NCBI GenBank assembly: GCA_964498065.1
Contig: CAZCFZ010000019.1
Span: forward strand, 4,910-68,909
DNA: 64,000 bases
Origin: FEN-1297 sp964498065
GTDB taxonomy: Bacteria; Bacteroidota; Ignavibacteria; Ignavibacteriales; Ignavibacteriaceae
Reading direction: 5' to 3'
Shown here: one piece after another, positions 42,607 through 52,712 of the stretch
How positions within the stretch are numbered: position 1 is the first letter of the stretch
Layout of the letters: each line of letters starts with the position of its first letter
Notes under the pieces: model-generated
What the model was told of the DNA's origin: nothing
What the model saw: the letters and a program-made list of their open reading frames with translations, nothing else
Databases searched by the model: none
Made by a program: the position numbers and the translations under genes

Positions 42607-45282
42607 TCACTTGTCATTATCTTCTTTACCTGCATATTTTACCGGGTAGACTTTGTCTTTCTTTACGGAAGACCAGATAATACGGTTAAGCAAATCATCA
42701 TTCCCCATGTCGATACCTAATTTTGACATTGCCAAAGAAGCTTGGGCATAACTCTTTTGCTTACCGCTCAGTGAACTCAAATACGGATTCATCTCGTTAA
42801 GGGGAATTATATTTTTCACGTATGTGTAAGGTGTGAAATCCGGTTTGTCTGAAAATGCATCAAACATAGGCTTAGCCGTTGCATCCTCAATATTCATTGG
42901 TGGAATTCCCAGAATTTGTTCAATGGTCCGGATAAATGAAGTTTGGTTGTATTGCGTGGAAACTACTTTTCCGTTTCTAGTGTAGGGACTTAAAATCAAC
43001 CCGACAGTTCTATAAGCAGAAACATGGTCCCATCCATCCTGGGAATCATCTTCAGTAATGAACACTACCGTGTTCTTCCAGAACCTGCTGTGCGAGAGTG
43101 CGTCGATAATTTTACCCAGCGCAAGATCATTATCAGCAACCATTGCTCTTGGTGTCGGAAATCCAGGAGCAGTTCCGGCAGTATGGTCATCCGGCAGAGC
43201 CATCACGCTTAATTCGGGGAAATGGTCACCGGATTTTTTTTCAAATTTTTTCAATTCAGAAATGAATGCTTCAGCACGAATCTGGTCTGTAATATCATGA
43301 CTATCATAACCCGGATAACCGGGGGCCAAAATACCACGAACTCTTTCAATGGTTGTGTGGTTAGTAAAAATAAAAGGTTTACCTGTGAGGTAATCATTGT
43401 AAATGCCGGTCCATTTTTTGCCGCTGTCCCAATGAGGAATAGCGGTTTCACCGTATATTCTAACGCTTTTTCTATGGTCCATAGCATCATCCCAGATAAA
43501 TCCTGTTTTCGGATAAGCCATGGCATCATATAAAACGTGAGTATAACTTCTGAACCAGGCTCTTACATTTTTTTCGATGTAATCGGTAACAATGGAAGCA
43601 TCAGTCCATAAATGTCCTTCTGCAGAACATTTTCCCGAAGCTCTGTAGTTGTCCAGCAAAACAAAGTTTTGAACAAGTTTGTGGACGTTTGGAGTAACTT
43701 TCTGTCCAAACGTACACAAAGCCGTGTCACCGTTTCCTTTTTTTACATCACCGAAAATCTGGTCATAAGTCCGGTTTTCCCTGATAATATAAACTACATG
43801 TTTGAATACGGAAGGTTCGCCAATACGTTGAGGAACCGGTATCGGTGCAACATTTTTTCTCGGAAGTAGTTTTAAAATTGCCAGCCTTTTCTGCGCATTG
43901 CTTTTTATTACAATCTTGGTATCAGTTTCCAGCATTTTTTGGTCTGGAACCGGAATAACCGAAACAACAGCTAGCATCCGGTGCGAATTGAATGCACCCG
44001 CCGTCGGTGTGAACTTTCCGTTTACTTTATGAAAAAGTTTGAATGCATGATTATTTTTATTTTTAGTAGTGAGCCTTGCACCGACTCCTTCAATATCGGC
44101 AACATAAAGCATGTTGTTTTTACCCAGTGTAATGCCGCCCGGATAAGCTGCTGTAGGAATAAAACCTAAAATTTTACTTTTGGAAATTTTTGAATTTGCC
44201 AAAGCTTTTTTCCCGAGTGAAATAACAGCAAGTGCATCATCCATACCATTCGCTACATAGAGTATTTTTCCGTCTGGTGAAATTGTGAGTCCGTTGGGAG
44301 AATCTCCGTAATAAGGATTTCCTTCATGATTTAATCTTACCGAAATAGTTTCTGAAACCCTGTTAGTTTTCGTGTTGATTACACTGATATTATCGTCATT
44401 GCCGTTTGCAACAAAAACAAATTTTTGATCAGGACTGCTGATAATTTTATTGGGATGCAATCCGACATTAATTACTTTTATAGTTTTGCCAGTCCACAGA
44501 TTCAAAACGCTGACTGCACCGGCTGATACAGCACCAAACTTGTTAACCTTAGCTTTTTCCCAGGGGATACCTGCTGTATTTTTTTCATTGGGATCTGGAA
44601 CTGTTCCCGACCAGTCTGAAACGTATAATTTTCCATTTGCCATGGTAATTCCATAAGGTGCTAATCCTACAGGTTTTTGCCATATCACTTTGCCGGAATC
44701 GAGATTCAGTTTGACTACTTCATCATTGCCGTTGAGAACAAGGTAAACAACATAATTCCCTTTTTCATTTTTAATTACCATTTCATTGGGTAAGGAAGCA
44801 GTTACACCTTTTTTATGCTTGAATTCAAAGCTCTTTACAATTTTGCCGGTTTGGCCGTTCCATTCAGCTTGCATTAACTTGTTCCGGGTTCCCCAAAGCA
44901 CATACAGTTTGCCATCTTCCTGAAGCCAGCTTATCCCGGAATAAGTGCTCATCCCATTTCTTTTATCAAATTTTGAAATCCTGATATTATCGAGAATTTT
45001 ATTGTTTGATGTATTCACAAATACAACATGATAGCGGCCTTCTACCGCAAGGATTTTCTCATCAGGAGAAAGTGCAACATCAAGAGCATGATTTTCAAGT
45101 GAGGAATCACCAAAAAAGATTTGCTTGCCCGCCGGTTCCAAAATTTTGTTATACGGCATGTCAAGTGTAGTATCTGTTTCCTGCTTAAAGGCTGTTGTGC
45201 CTTCTTTTTTTTGAAAATTGGAGCAGCTTGTTAATTGTAATATTGCTGCAAAAACAATAAAGGGTATAAAATACTTTTTCAT
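42607..45282 (-). CDS. lipoprotein with YVTN beta-propeller and phosphoesterase domain
   Basis: Protein of 891 residues. A lipobox (LTSC, Cys at about 20) predicts a lipoprotein. Residues about 60-430 form a YncE-like beta-propeller with VFVANGNDDNISVINTKTNR and LYVANGMDDALAVISLG. Residues about 485-820 are a phosphoesterase of the PLC/acid-phosphatase superfamily, with VVYIIRENRTYDQIFGDV, SAEGHLWTDASIVTDY, ALPDDHTAGTAP and FITEDDSQDGWDHVSAYRT holding the metal ligands. PGAP-style naming would be a bifunctional YncE/alkaline phosphatase family protein. The gene looks less AT-rich than its neighbours and is isolated, so horizontal acquisition is possible. Substrate unknown. Confidence 0.85.
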   Translation of the reverse strand: MKKYFIPFIVFAAILQLTSCSNFQKKEGTTAFKQETDTTLDMPYNKILEPAGKQIFFGDSSLENHALDVALSPDEKILAVEGRYHVVFVNTSNNKILDNIRISKFDKRNGMSTYSGISWLQEDGKLYVLWGTRNKLMQAEWNGQTGKIVKSFEFKHKKGVTASLPNEMVIKNEKGNYVVYLVLNGNDEVVKLNLDSGKVIWQKPVGLAPYGITMANGKLYVSDWSGTVPDPNEKNTAGIPWEKAKVNKFGAVSAGAVSVLNLWTGKTIKVINVGLHPNKIISSPDQKFVFVANGNDDNISVINTKTNRVSETISVRLNHEGNPYYGDSPNGLTISPDGKILYVANGMDDALAVISLGKKALANSKISKSKILGFIPTAAYPGGITLGKNNMLYVADIEGVGARLTTKNKNNHAFKLFHKVNGKFTPTAGAFNSHRMLAVVSVIPVPDQKMLETDTKIVIKSNAQKRLAILKLLPRKNVAPIPVPQRIGEPSVFKHVVYIIRENRTYDQIFGDVKKGNGDTALCTFGQKVTPNVHKLVQNFVLLDNYRASGKCSAEGHLWTDASIVTDYIEKNVRAWFRSYTHVLYDAMAYPKTGFIWDDAMDHRKSVRIYGETAIPHWDSGKKWTGIYNDYLTGKPFIFTNHTTIERVRGILAPGYPGYDSHDITDQIRAEAFISELKKFEKKSGDHFPELSVMALPDDHTAGTAPGFPTPRAMVADNDLALGKIIDALSHSRFWKNTVVFITEDDSQDGWDHVSAYRTVGLILSPYTRNGKVVSTQYNQTSFIRTIEQILGIPPMNIEDATAKPMFDAFSDKPDFTPYTYVKNIIPLNEMNPYLSSLSGKQKSYAQASLAMSKLGIDMGNDDLLNRIIWSSVKKDKVYPVKYAGKEDNDK

Positions 45283-45650
45283 GTATTGATTATTTAAGTT
45301 GGTTAAGATTCACTTTTCTGTTGTTCAAAGCGACAGCTAAAATTTGCAATATTTTTTTGTCAGACTGTTTAGTTTCTTCTCCAAATTAAGGTAGATAATA
45401 AAGTCAATTATTTTTGTTTTGCAAGATATTTATTTTTTGGAATAGATCATCTTGCGAAATATTAATTTTATATGAAATAATACGGCAACCGGAAATAATA
45501 TTTTAGACAATTAAGTTTTCCCTATAATTTTTCTTTTTAAGAAGGAAATAGTAATCCAATTTCGCTGATAAGCAGATATAGAAAAACACATCAATAAATA
45601 TCCTTTTCTTACAAAATTAGATGGATACAATTAACTCATTATAGGAAATA
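45283..45650. other. intergenic region, nothing recognised
   Basis: About 370 AT-rich bases between the phosphoesterase start and the enolase terminator. I see no gene, repeat or RNA. The promoter of the phosphoesterase gene should be in it. Confidence 0.4.
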
Positions 45651-45677
45651 ATAATTAAAGGAGAATTTCTTCTCCTT
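45651..45677 (-). terminator. probable intrinsic terminator of enolase
   Basis: On the minus strand AAGGAGAA and TTCTCCTT form an 8-pair stem around GAAA, followed by TTAATTAT. It begins 5 bases after the enolase stop codon. The stem is AU-rich and the U-run interrupted, so efficiency is uncertain. Confidence 0.6.
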
Positions 45678-45681
45678 AAAG

Positions 45682-46962
45682 TTATCTATTTTTAAATGCA
45701 TTCAAACCGGCAAAGCTGCAATTCTTTCCTAATTCTTCTTCAATTCTTATTAACTGATTAAATTTTGATATTCGCTCACTTCTGCATCCGCTTCCGGTTT
45801 TTAAATGACCGGCATTTGTAGCAACAGTTAAATCTGCAATTGTTGTATCTTCTGTTTCACCGCTTCTGTGCGAAATAAAATAGTTATACTTACTTTTCTT
45901 TGCAAGATTAATTGTCCTCAAAGTTTCAGTGACGGTTCCGATTTGGTTAAGCTTTATAAGAATGGAATTTGCAACACCTTTTTCAATTCCTTCTTTTAAG
46001 ATTGCAGGATTTGTACAGAAGATATCATCCCCTACAAGTTCAATCTTTTTTCCTAATTTATCGGTAAGTTTTTTCCAACCCTCCCAATCATTTTCTGCCA
46101 TGCCGTCTTCAAGCAATATTATAGGGTAAGTATCAGCCCACTTTTTCCATATTTCAATCATCTCATCCGAAGAAGCAAGATGCTGATCAGATTTAAAGAA
46201 TTTGTATTTACCGTTTTCCCACATTTCACTCGATGCCGGGTCGAGACAAATTGAAACATCTTTTCCCGGATTATATCCGGCTTTACTTATTGCTTCTAAA
46301 ATTACTTCGACTGCTTCCTCATTTGATTTTAAATTTGGTGCAAAACCGCCTTCATCTCCAACTCCCGTTGAATAACCTTTCCCTTTCAAAATCTCTTTTA
46401 AAGTATGGAAAACTTCGACACCCATTCTAATAGATTCTTTAAATGAACTTGCATTATGCGGTGCAATCATAAATTCCTGAAAATCCACATTATTATCCGC
46501 ATGTTTTCCGCCATTGATTACATTCATACATGGAACAGGCATAATATATTTATTTCTATCTTTTAAATATCTGTACAATGGAATTCTATTTTTTGCTGCA
46601 GCGGCACGAGCAAATGCGATTGATACTCCAAGTATTGCATTAGCTCCAAGCTTTGATTTATTAGGAGTTCCGTCCAAATTAATTAATAATTTGTCCAGCT
46701 CTTTCTGCGTTTCAAATTTTTTACCAACTATACCATCAGCAATATTTTTATTTACATTATCAACAGCTTTAAGTACGCCTTTCCCTTTAAACCTGCTTTT
46801 ATCTCCATCCCTTAATTCAACTGCTTCCCTTTCACCGGTACTTGCCCCGCTCGGGACAATTGCTCTCCCAAAAAATTTATTATTGATTGTTAAATCAACT
46901 TCCACAGTCGGATTTCCTCTCGAATCTAAAATTTCTCTTCCGATTATTTTTGTTATTTTCAT
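45682..46962 (-). CDS. eno: enolase
   Basis: Protein of 426 residues, the standard length. It contains REILDSRGNPTVEVDL near 9-24, SGASTGEREAVELRDGD, the catalytic glutamate region GDEGGFAPNL, the magnesium ligands in SICLDPASSEMW, ILLEDGMAENDWEGW and GDDIFCTNP, and the signature ILIKLNQIGTVTETLRTINL with active-site lysine, then SHRSGETEDTTIADL. It interconverts 2-phosphoglycerate and phosphoenolpyruvate. Monocistronic, with its own terminator. Confidence 0.98.
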   Translation of the reverse strand: MKITKIIGREILDSRGNPTVEVDLTINNKFFGRAIVPSGASTGEREAVELRDGDKSRFKGKGVLKAVDNVNKNIADGIVGKKFETQKELDKLLINLDGTPNKSKLGANAILGVSIAFARAAAAKNRIPLYRYLKDRNKYIMPVPCMNVINGGKHADNNVDFQEFMIAPHNASSFKESIRMGVEVFHTLKEILKGKGYSTGVGDEGGFAPNLKSNEEAVEVILEAISKAGYNPGKDVSICLDPASSEMWENGKYKFFKSDQHLASSDEMIEIWKKWADTYPIILLEDGMAENDWEGWKKLTDKLGKKIELVGDDIFCTNPAILKEGIEKGVANSILIKLNQIGTVTETLRTINLAKKSKYNYFISHRSGETEDTTIADLTVATNAGHLKTGSGCRSERISKFNQLIRIEEELGKNCSFAGLNAFKNR

Positions 46963-47013
46963 AATAGTTATACCTCTTTTCTTTTTTGTGAATTATTTTT
47001 AGTATTCCGTAAA

Positions 47014-48756
47014 TTAAGTTATATCCTTCACTCCGGATATTCTTTCAATTTCTTCAATAGCTTGATTAAAATTATTTAATTCATATTTCTCATTTTTTAT
47101 GATATTTTCAATACTTAGAATCTGGTTATAAATATATTGCCCGACTAATTTTCTATTCTTTTCAATTACCTTTCTAATGTTCTCTGCAATGTCTGAAGTA
47201 AGACGGCTTAGATTTTTGTCTACTTCAAAGGGTATTTTTTTATAAAAGAATTTTTTAAATATCTTTCTAAAAAAAAACATAGGGAAAAAGAACCACAACA
47301 AATCAATAGAAATATCAAAAGAAAAACTTACTGAAATATCCGGCCGTTTAATTCTTTCAACTTCAGTATTAAGGACAACGGTGTTCAATTTAATTCCCAG
47401 TATTTTTTCAACATTATTTGTCAGCCTCTCTGCAAATGACCTGGCAAACAGATCGAAATTATTTTGTACGTCCGTCAGATAACCGGTCAATTGCAGTATT
47501 GCTTTTTCACCAACCGTCAATAAGATTTCTCTCAAATTATTTTGAAGCCAGGATTCAAATTTCCTTGAAAGATTGTATAAATTTCCCCGCCACAGATAAA
47601 ATTCATTTTCGAAATCATTTTCTAATTTGGCGCTGATATCTTTCGAAAAGGACATTACAATATTCTTAACTTTATCTCTATTCTTATTTATGAATGAATT
47701 AGTAATAATATCAAGGTTATTTTTGATTAGCTGATATTTTAATTGTTCATCGATTATCTGCTCTCGTAAATTTTCCCTTTCCCTTTTTGTTTTACGATTA
47801 GATTCTAATCCGACTTTCAAATAAGAAAGACAGCTTTGGACTAAAGAATTAATTTTATGAACAAATATTTCCTCAAAACTTTCTGAAAAATTTTCTTTAA
47901 CAGGTATAAAAACTTTTTCTATTAAGTGATTATAATTTGCTTCGGCATTTTTTATTATAGAATATGAAAGTATTTCAATTACTTTCCGGTCATTCATTAG
48001 TTGGTGCTGAAAATTATCATCCTGCTCGGAAACAATCAGACCACTGTGCAAAAGAGAATCTTCAACATAGCTAAGTATTTCATTAAGCTGCGCAACTGAA
48101 ATTAAGTCTGATTTCGTCAATATTATTTTTGTATTAGCCGCATATCTGGCAATACTTTTCAGGAGAGTTACATCCTCTTCCGACAAAGGCCTTTCAACGC
48201 TGATAGTTACCAATGCCATGCCTATTTCGGGCAGCCATTGCAATGTTGTATCGGAATTATTTTTGAAAAAACTTCCCATTCCCGGTGTGTCAACAATCCT
48301 AAGGTTTTTAAAGTTATATAACTGCGGCAGAAAAATATCAACTACTTCTATATTCTTTATATTTTTAGGATTTTTTGACTCGGTTATAAAGTTTCCGATT
48401 TCCTCAATATTAATTTCTATAACTGTTTTATCTAAAAATTGGACTATAGCTTTTTTTTCTTCTGCATACTGAAGTCGTGTAACAATTGATGTTACAGGGA
48501 TAACGCCGACCGGTAATATATTGTCTTTTATAATGCTGTTTATTAAAGAACTTTTTCCTGATTTAAATTGACCTAATACGACAATGTCAATTAATTTATT
48601 GGATATTTCGTCTACAGTAGAATATCTTTCAATAATCGACAGTTCTTTTTTTAAGGATTCTATTTGAAAACTATATATGATTTTTTTTAATGTTTGTAAG
48701 GAGAGTAATAAGTTTGATTTTATCCCGGTTTTATATTTTAGATCTTCTTCGAACAT
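47014..48756 (-). CDS. dynamin-like GTPase
   Basis: Protein of 580 residues. The G1 P-loop is GQFKSGKSS (62-70), the G2 threonine is in PVTSIVTRLQYA, G3 is VDTPGMGSFF near 153, and G4 is TKSDL near 209. The rest is long helices, with a hydrophobic stretch FSFDISIDLLWFFFPMFFF near 480-498 flanked by basic residues, which fits the membrane-inserting paddle of bacterial dynamin-like proteins. These proteins remodel or protect membranes. Many occur in tandem pairs; here only one copy is present. Its upstream side is an 890-base gene-free region. Confidence 0.85.
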   Translation of the reverse strand: MFEEDLKYKTGIKSNLLLSLQTLKKIIYSFQIESLKKELSIIERYSTVDEISNKLIDIVVLGQFKSGKSSLINSIIKDNILPVGVIPVTSIVTRLQYAEEKKAIVQFLDKTVIEINIEEIGNFITESKNPKNIKNIEVVDIFLPQLYNFKNLRIVDTPGMGSFFKNNSDTTLQWLPEIGMALVTISVERPLSEEDVTLLKSIARYAANTKIILTKSDLISVAQLNEILSYVEDSLLHSGLIVSEQDDNFQHQLMNDRKVIEILSYSIIKNAEANYNHLIEKVFIPVKENFSESFEEIFVHKINSLVQSCLSYLKVGLESNRKTKRERENLREQIIDEQLKYQLIKNNLDIITNSFINKNRDKVKNIVMSFSKDISAKLENDFENEFYLWRGNLYNLSRKFESWLQNNLREILLTVGEKAILQLTGYLTDVQNNFDLFARSFAERLTNNVEKILGIKLNTVVLNTEVERIKRPDISVSFSFDISIDLLWFFFPMFFFRKIFKKFFYKKIPFEVDKNLSRLTSDIAENIRKVIEKNRKLVGQYIYNQILSIENIIKNEKYELNNFNQAIEEIERISGVKDIT

Positions 48757-48784
48757 AATATCTCCGACTAGTTAAAAAACAAGT

Positions 48785-49580
48785 AGGAGTTATTAGTCCC
48801 GCATAAAGGACGGTTTTTTAAGGCAGGGCGAACTCCATCGCCAAATTTACTACTCAAAAATAATGAAACTTGTAATAATTATAAAACAAGTTTTTACAGC
48901 ATTAAGTAACAATTTCTACACCGATTTTTATTTTTTTAACATTCTATCTCCCTTATTAAGCCTGGGATATTTTGGATTTGTTAAATCTCTTATGTCCTGC
49001 GTTTAAATAACTTTAATATCTATATCCTTTTCAATCTCCGGAAATTTTAAAATTGTATTTTCATCATAATTTTTATGTAAAAGATGTTTATCTAATTTTT
49101 CTCTCAAAAAGTAAATTTACCGCACACTCCGCACCCATATTGAGTACCGCTCAAATTCTCAAATGAAAATGGGACCTTATTTTTTGATCTAAACTTAACG
49201 GTCATTTTTATAGCTGCCGTCTATTTTATACATTTTTATTTTTTTAAAGTGACTTTACTATTTAAAACTGCAAACTCCCGAACATCTATTTCTCTTAATC
49301 TCAATTAACTATATTTATACAAGAGCTATCAATATCGATAACATAAGATATTTGCGACGAACTCCAATGAATTTAATTTTTACTTATTTTTTCATTACTT
49401 ACATATTTTATATTGAAATCTATTGCCGGGGACTATATATTAAATCTATTTTATCAAATCTGATTAAAAATTTTTAATTATTAAAATATAATCTATTTGC
49501 TTTTAATCTTTGTCTAATTTATTTTTTATATAGCGATGGAGTTCGCTTAATATTCCATTCTAAAGGAATTGATAACTCCT
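48785..49580. repeat. ORF-free segment bounded by inverted repeats
   Basis: The ends are inverted copies: AGGAGTTAT (48785-48793) and GCGAACTCCATCGC (48828-48841) on the left match ATAACTCCT (49572-49580) and GCGATGGAGTTCGC (49533-49546) on the right; the 14-base block is a perfect inverted match. A partial copy, CGAACTCCA, also lies at 49358-49366. The 796 bases hold no credible coding frame, so it could be a large non-autonomous element or the shell of a lost transposon. No target duplication is evident. Confidence 0.55.
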
Positions 49581-49644
49581 GCTTAATTAAATAGTTAATA
49601 AGGTATGAGTTTTTAATTCTCCCACATAAAGGAAAAATCTATTT

Positions 49645-50061
49645 ATGAAAACCGACATATTGTTACCGGATAATCATCGTAGAAGCTTATCAGTTACCGC
49701 TAAAATGATTGAAGAAGGGATGGATGATATCGAATCAAAGTTAAGAGGCAGCTTTAATCATAAGGTAACTCAAATACTTGAAGAATCGTATGATGCTGAA
49801 ACAAAAGAGTCTATATTTTCTGTTATAAAAGAGATAAAGGATGTAAACAACGAAATGTTTTCCAAACTTTATTTAAATACTCAAAAAACCTCCGAAAGCC
49901 GTGTATTACAGTCTCAAGCTGTTTACCTTTGGAGTATACTGATTGACAGCACTTCAAAAAAATTATCCAGGTACGGCGACCTTACACCTGAAGAAAGCAA
50001 GTTAATAGACGAATATATTTTAAAAATTTTGTCTTTATTAGATAAGCTGAAAGAGTTTTAA
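49645..50061 (+). CDS. hypothetical helical protein
   Basis: Protein of 138 residues that I do not recognise. It is highly charged and predicted to be all-helical, with no signal peptide or membrane segment (RRSLSVTAKMIEEGMDDIES near 12-31, KEIKDVNNEMFSKLYL, VLQSQAVYLWSILIDST near 87-103, and a last helix ILKILSLLDKLKEF). A clear AAAGGA ribosome site precedes the ATG by 7 bases, and a strong hairpin follows, so it is probably real. The upstream region is the inverted-repeat segment. Confidence 0.6.
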   Translation: MKTDILLPDNHRRSLSVTAKMIEEGMDDIESKLRGSFNHKVTQILEESYDAETKESIFSVIKEIKDVNNEMFSKLYLNTQKTSESRVLQSQAVYLWSILIDSTSKKLSRYGDLTPEESKLIDEYILKILSLLDKLKEF

Positions 50062-50164
50062 ATTATATCTACTTAGTCTTCTTCAATTATCTTGTATCCA
50101 CATCCTTATTCTCTGTAAACATTTCTACTTTTGCATGCTTGTTTTAAGCTTCATAAGAGCATAA

Positions 50165-50201
50165 AAAAGCAGTATCAAAAACTTACTTTGATACTGCTTT
50201 T
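50165..50201. terminator. bidirectional intrinsic terminator
   Basis: AAAAGCAGTATCAAA (50165-50179) pairs perfectly with TTTGATACTGCTTTT (50187-50201) around a 7-base loop. It lies between the convergent genes ending at 50061 (plus) and 50223 (minus). A- and T-rich arms allow it to stop both transcripts. Confidence 0.85.
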
Positions 50202-50222
50202 GTGGGAGAAAGTTATTAGGTC

Positions 50223-51422
50223 TTATCTTCTTCTATTGTTATTAGATTCACGTTTATCATTACGATTGCTGTTCCCTCTGCTTTCCCGCCTTGTTTCAGG
50301 AGCGCGTCTTACTTCAGGTGCTCTTCTCGGCTGACTTTCTCTTCTTACTTCCGGTTTAGTATTCCGGTTTCCATTATTGTTTTCAATTCGATCATTTCGA
50401 TAATTCCTATTCGATTCCTTTCTAATCTGAGGCGCTTCATTTCTTCTTTCCTGAGGCCTATAAATTTCTCTGCTATTATTTCTCGGTGCTACTTCACGGT
50501 TTGGTCTATTTATATTTTCCTGTCTTCTTATCTGGTTATCTCTGGAATTATTAACTTCCCTTCTAAGTCCAGAGTTTCTTCCAATTTCCACCCTGGAAAT
50601 ATCCAATGAAGAAGGTTTAATACCTCTTCTTATATCCTGGTTTCTAAAGTTTTCTCTTGATATCTGTTCTTTTGGAGGAATATAAGCCCTTACAACATTT
50701 CCTCTGCCGAAACCGGTATTTCTCGGATTATCAACTCTCTCAATAGACCGCTCAACTATTCTGCTTCCGCCTCTTTGCCTTACAAAATCAACGTTTACTC
50801 CTCTGTTTATAACTCTGCCGTTTGAGTAACCGTAATTTGTTCTGAATCTTGTAACCGAATAAATTCTATATTTTTCTCTTTCTGGAGCAAAATAATTATA
50901 AACATGAGAATCACACATATACCTATATCTAACAAAATGCCAATAGCGATACGGAGTTACATAATTATGAGTAAAATGAATGCCAATGCCAATAGAAAAA
51001 GATGCGTACGGCGGTAAAGGCGCCCAGCCTATATAATCATTATCATATCTCCATTGAACCCAAGCAGGAGCCCATACATTATCCGGAACCCATATCCAGC
51101 CGTAATAATTGTCATAATACCATCTGCCGTAGTGAAATACTATATAACCAAACGGATCGTACGAATCCCAGTACCATCCGTCACTTGTCCAAATCCACTG
51201 TCCGTTTCTATAAGGAACCCATCCTACCTGTAAATGCAGCGGACGCCAAACAACGACTCCGTCATTTAACTCAATCCATGTTCCGTATGGCGCCAGCGCC
51301 GAATAAAATATTCCGCCTCCGTCATACTGGAAGTTATTTGCTGGAGCAGCATTTGTTTTTACAAAAGAGCTAAAAACAACTGCGATTACTATGATTAATA
51401 TTCGTTTCATTTTACACCTCAC
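50223..51422 (-). CDS. DUF6600-like exported protein with WxxGxW-type repeats and Arg/Asn-rich tail
   Basis: Protein of 399 residues with a signal peptide (ILIIVIAVVFSSFVKTNAA). Residues about 30-140 contain repeated tryptophan and tyrosine motifs: SALAPYGTWIELNDGVVVW, VGWVPYRNGQWIWTSDGW, WYDNYYGWIWVPDNVWAPAW and YIGWAPLPP. This pattern belongs to the DUF6600/YXWD family of envelope proteins. The C-terminal half is very basic and low in complexity, with many R, N and E and repeats such as RRAPEVRRAPETRRES. Such a tail could bind nucleic acid or cell-wall polymers. The function of the family is not known. Confidence 0.75.
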   Translation of the reverse strand: MRCKMKRILIIVIAVVFSSFVKTNAAPANNFQYDGGGIFYSALAPYGTWIELNDGVVVWRPLHLQVGWVPYRNGQWIWTSDGWYWDSYDPFGYIVFHYGRWYYDNYYGWIWVPDNVWAPAWVQWRYDNDYIGWAPLPPYASFSIGIGIHFTHNYVTPYRYWHFVRYRYMCDSHVYNYFAPEREKYRIYSVTRFRTNYGYSNGRVINRGVNVDFVRQRGGSRIVERSIERVDNPRNTGFGRGNVVRAYIPPKEQISRENFRNQDIRRGIKPSSLDISRVEIGRNSGLRREVNNSRDNQIRRQENINRPNREVAPRNNSREIYRPQERRNEAPQIRKESNRNYRNDRIENNNGNRNTKPEVRRESQPRRAPEVRRAPETRRESRGNSNRNDKRESNNNRRR

Positions 51423-51578
51423 ACTAATATCACTTCTTAGATAACAACATTAATGCCAGTAATATTATTGAAATATTGCTTATTTATAACGTTTAATAAT
51501 AAAAATTGTTTAATTTCTTGAACAGTTTGTATTTAATTTTAGAATAAAACCGCATTTTAATATTTATAAAAAAAATCT

Positions 51579-52712
51579 TCACCTCTTTATTTTTCTTTGC
51601 TTCCATTCAAAATTTCCCATTATTCCGGTAAAGCCGGCAATAATTATATATGGAATTTGCAGGATTTCAGCAAAGGTAAAAAATTTCATTAATGATTTCA
51701 GTGAAAACAGTTCCTTTCCCCTCTTTAATATTTTATATTCCAAAATAAATTTTAGACAAATACTTATAAAGAATAAAATAAAAAAATTATTTGAAGATTT
51801 AATCCCCAAAGCTAATTGAAGAATTAATCCAATGTAAAATAAGTAAATCGCGATCAATTTTAAGACTAGTAATTTGCTGCCGTAAAACAGTCCTTTACTG
51901 GCCCATCTTTTTCTTTGATGATAAAATTGAGACAAACTTTTATTGGATGAAGTTTTTACTAAAGCTTCTTTATCCGGGCAAAACTTTATTTTATATTTTG
52001 TTTTTCCCCAAATCTTCTGCATTAATATCTCATCATCACCGGACGACAATTTATTCTTATCGTTAAAGCCGTTCACTTCATAAAATATTTTTTTTCTATA
52101 AGCTATATTCGCTGCATTACAAATTGCCGGCTTATTAATACCTATCAATCCGGCGCCGGTTAAAACAAGTCCGGCAAACTCCAGTTTTTGAAGCTTGGAA
52201 AATAAACTTGAATCTTCTTCGAATACAACCGGACCTGAAACAAAACCTGTCTGTTTATCCATACATTGCAGAAGACTGTACAGCCAATTTTTCGAATGAA
52301 CACAGTCGGCATCCGTAGTAACTATTATCTCTCCCATGGATTTTTCAATTCCAAATTTCACAGCTCTTTTTTTATTGGAATTTTCAATAAATTCATCCGG
52401 AATGTTTAATACTATTACGTTTTCTTCTTTACCGGTATTAAGTAATTTCTGAAGCGAGTCATCATCCGAAGAATCATTGACAAAAATAATTTCAAATTTA
52501 TTTTTAGGGTAATTCTGTCCGCTCAAGCTTTTTAAACAAGCTAATATATTTTCAGATTCATTTCTAAACGGAACAATAATTGAAACAAATTCATTTCCAT
52601 TTTCACTTTTGCAATGTTTCAAATTTTTCAATCCCCTTAAAACATTATTAAGAAAGATCAAATAATTTATTAACAGAATTATTAATAGTGCGTAAAGGAA
52701 ATAACTAATCAT
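51579..52712 (-). CDS. glycosyltransferase family 2 protein
   Basis: Protein of 377 residues. An N-terminal helix precedes a GT-A domain: FVSIIVPFRNESENILACLK near 43-62, IIFVNDSSDDDS, the metal-binding DxD in VTTDADCVHS, then SGDDEILMQK and the QxxRW-type motif FYHQRKRWASKG near 255. At least three C-terminal membrane helices follow, as in processive or polyprenol-linked GT2 enzymes. Acceptor unknown. It overlaps the following flippase-like gene by 8 bases, suggesting a joint role in making an envelope glycan or glycolipid. Confidence 0.9.
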   Translation of the reverse strand: MISYFLYALLIILLINYLIFLNNVLRGLKNLKHCKSENGNEFVSIIVPFRNESENILACLKSLSGQNYPKNKFEIIFVNDSSDDDSLQKLLNTGKEENVIVLNIPDEFIENSNKKRAVKFGIEKSMGEIIVTTDADCVHSKNWLYSLLQCMDKQTGFVSGPVVFEEDSSLFSKLQKLEFAGLVLTGAGLIGINKPAICNAANIAYRKKIFYEVNGFNDKNKLSSGDDEILMQKIWGKTKYKIKFCPDKEALVKTSSNKSLSQFYHQRKRWASKGLFYGSKLLVLKLIAIYLFYIGLILQLALGIKSSNNFFILFFISICLKFILEYKILKRGKELFSLKSLMKFFTFAEILQIPYIIIAGFTGIMGNFEWKQRKIKR

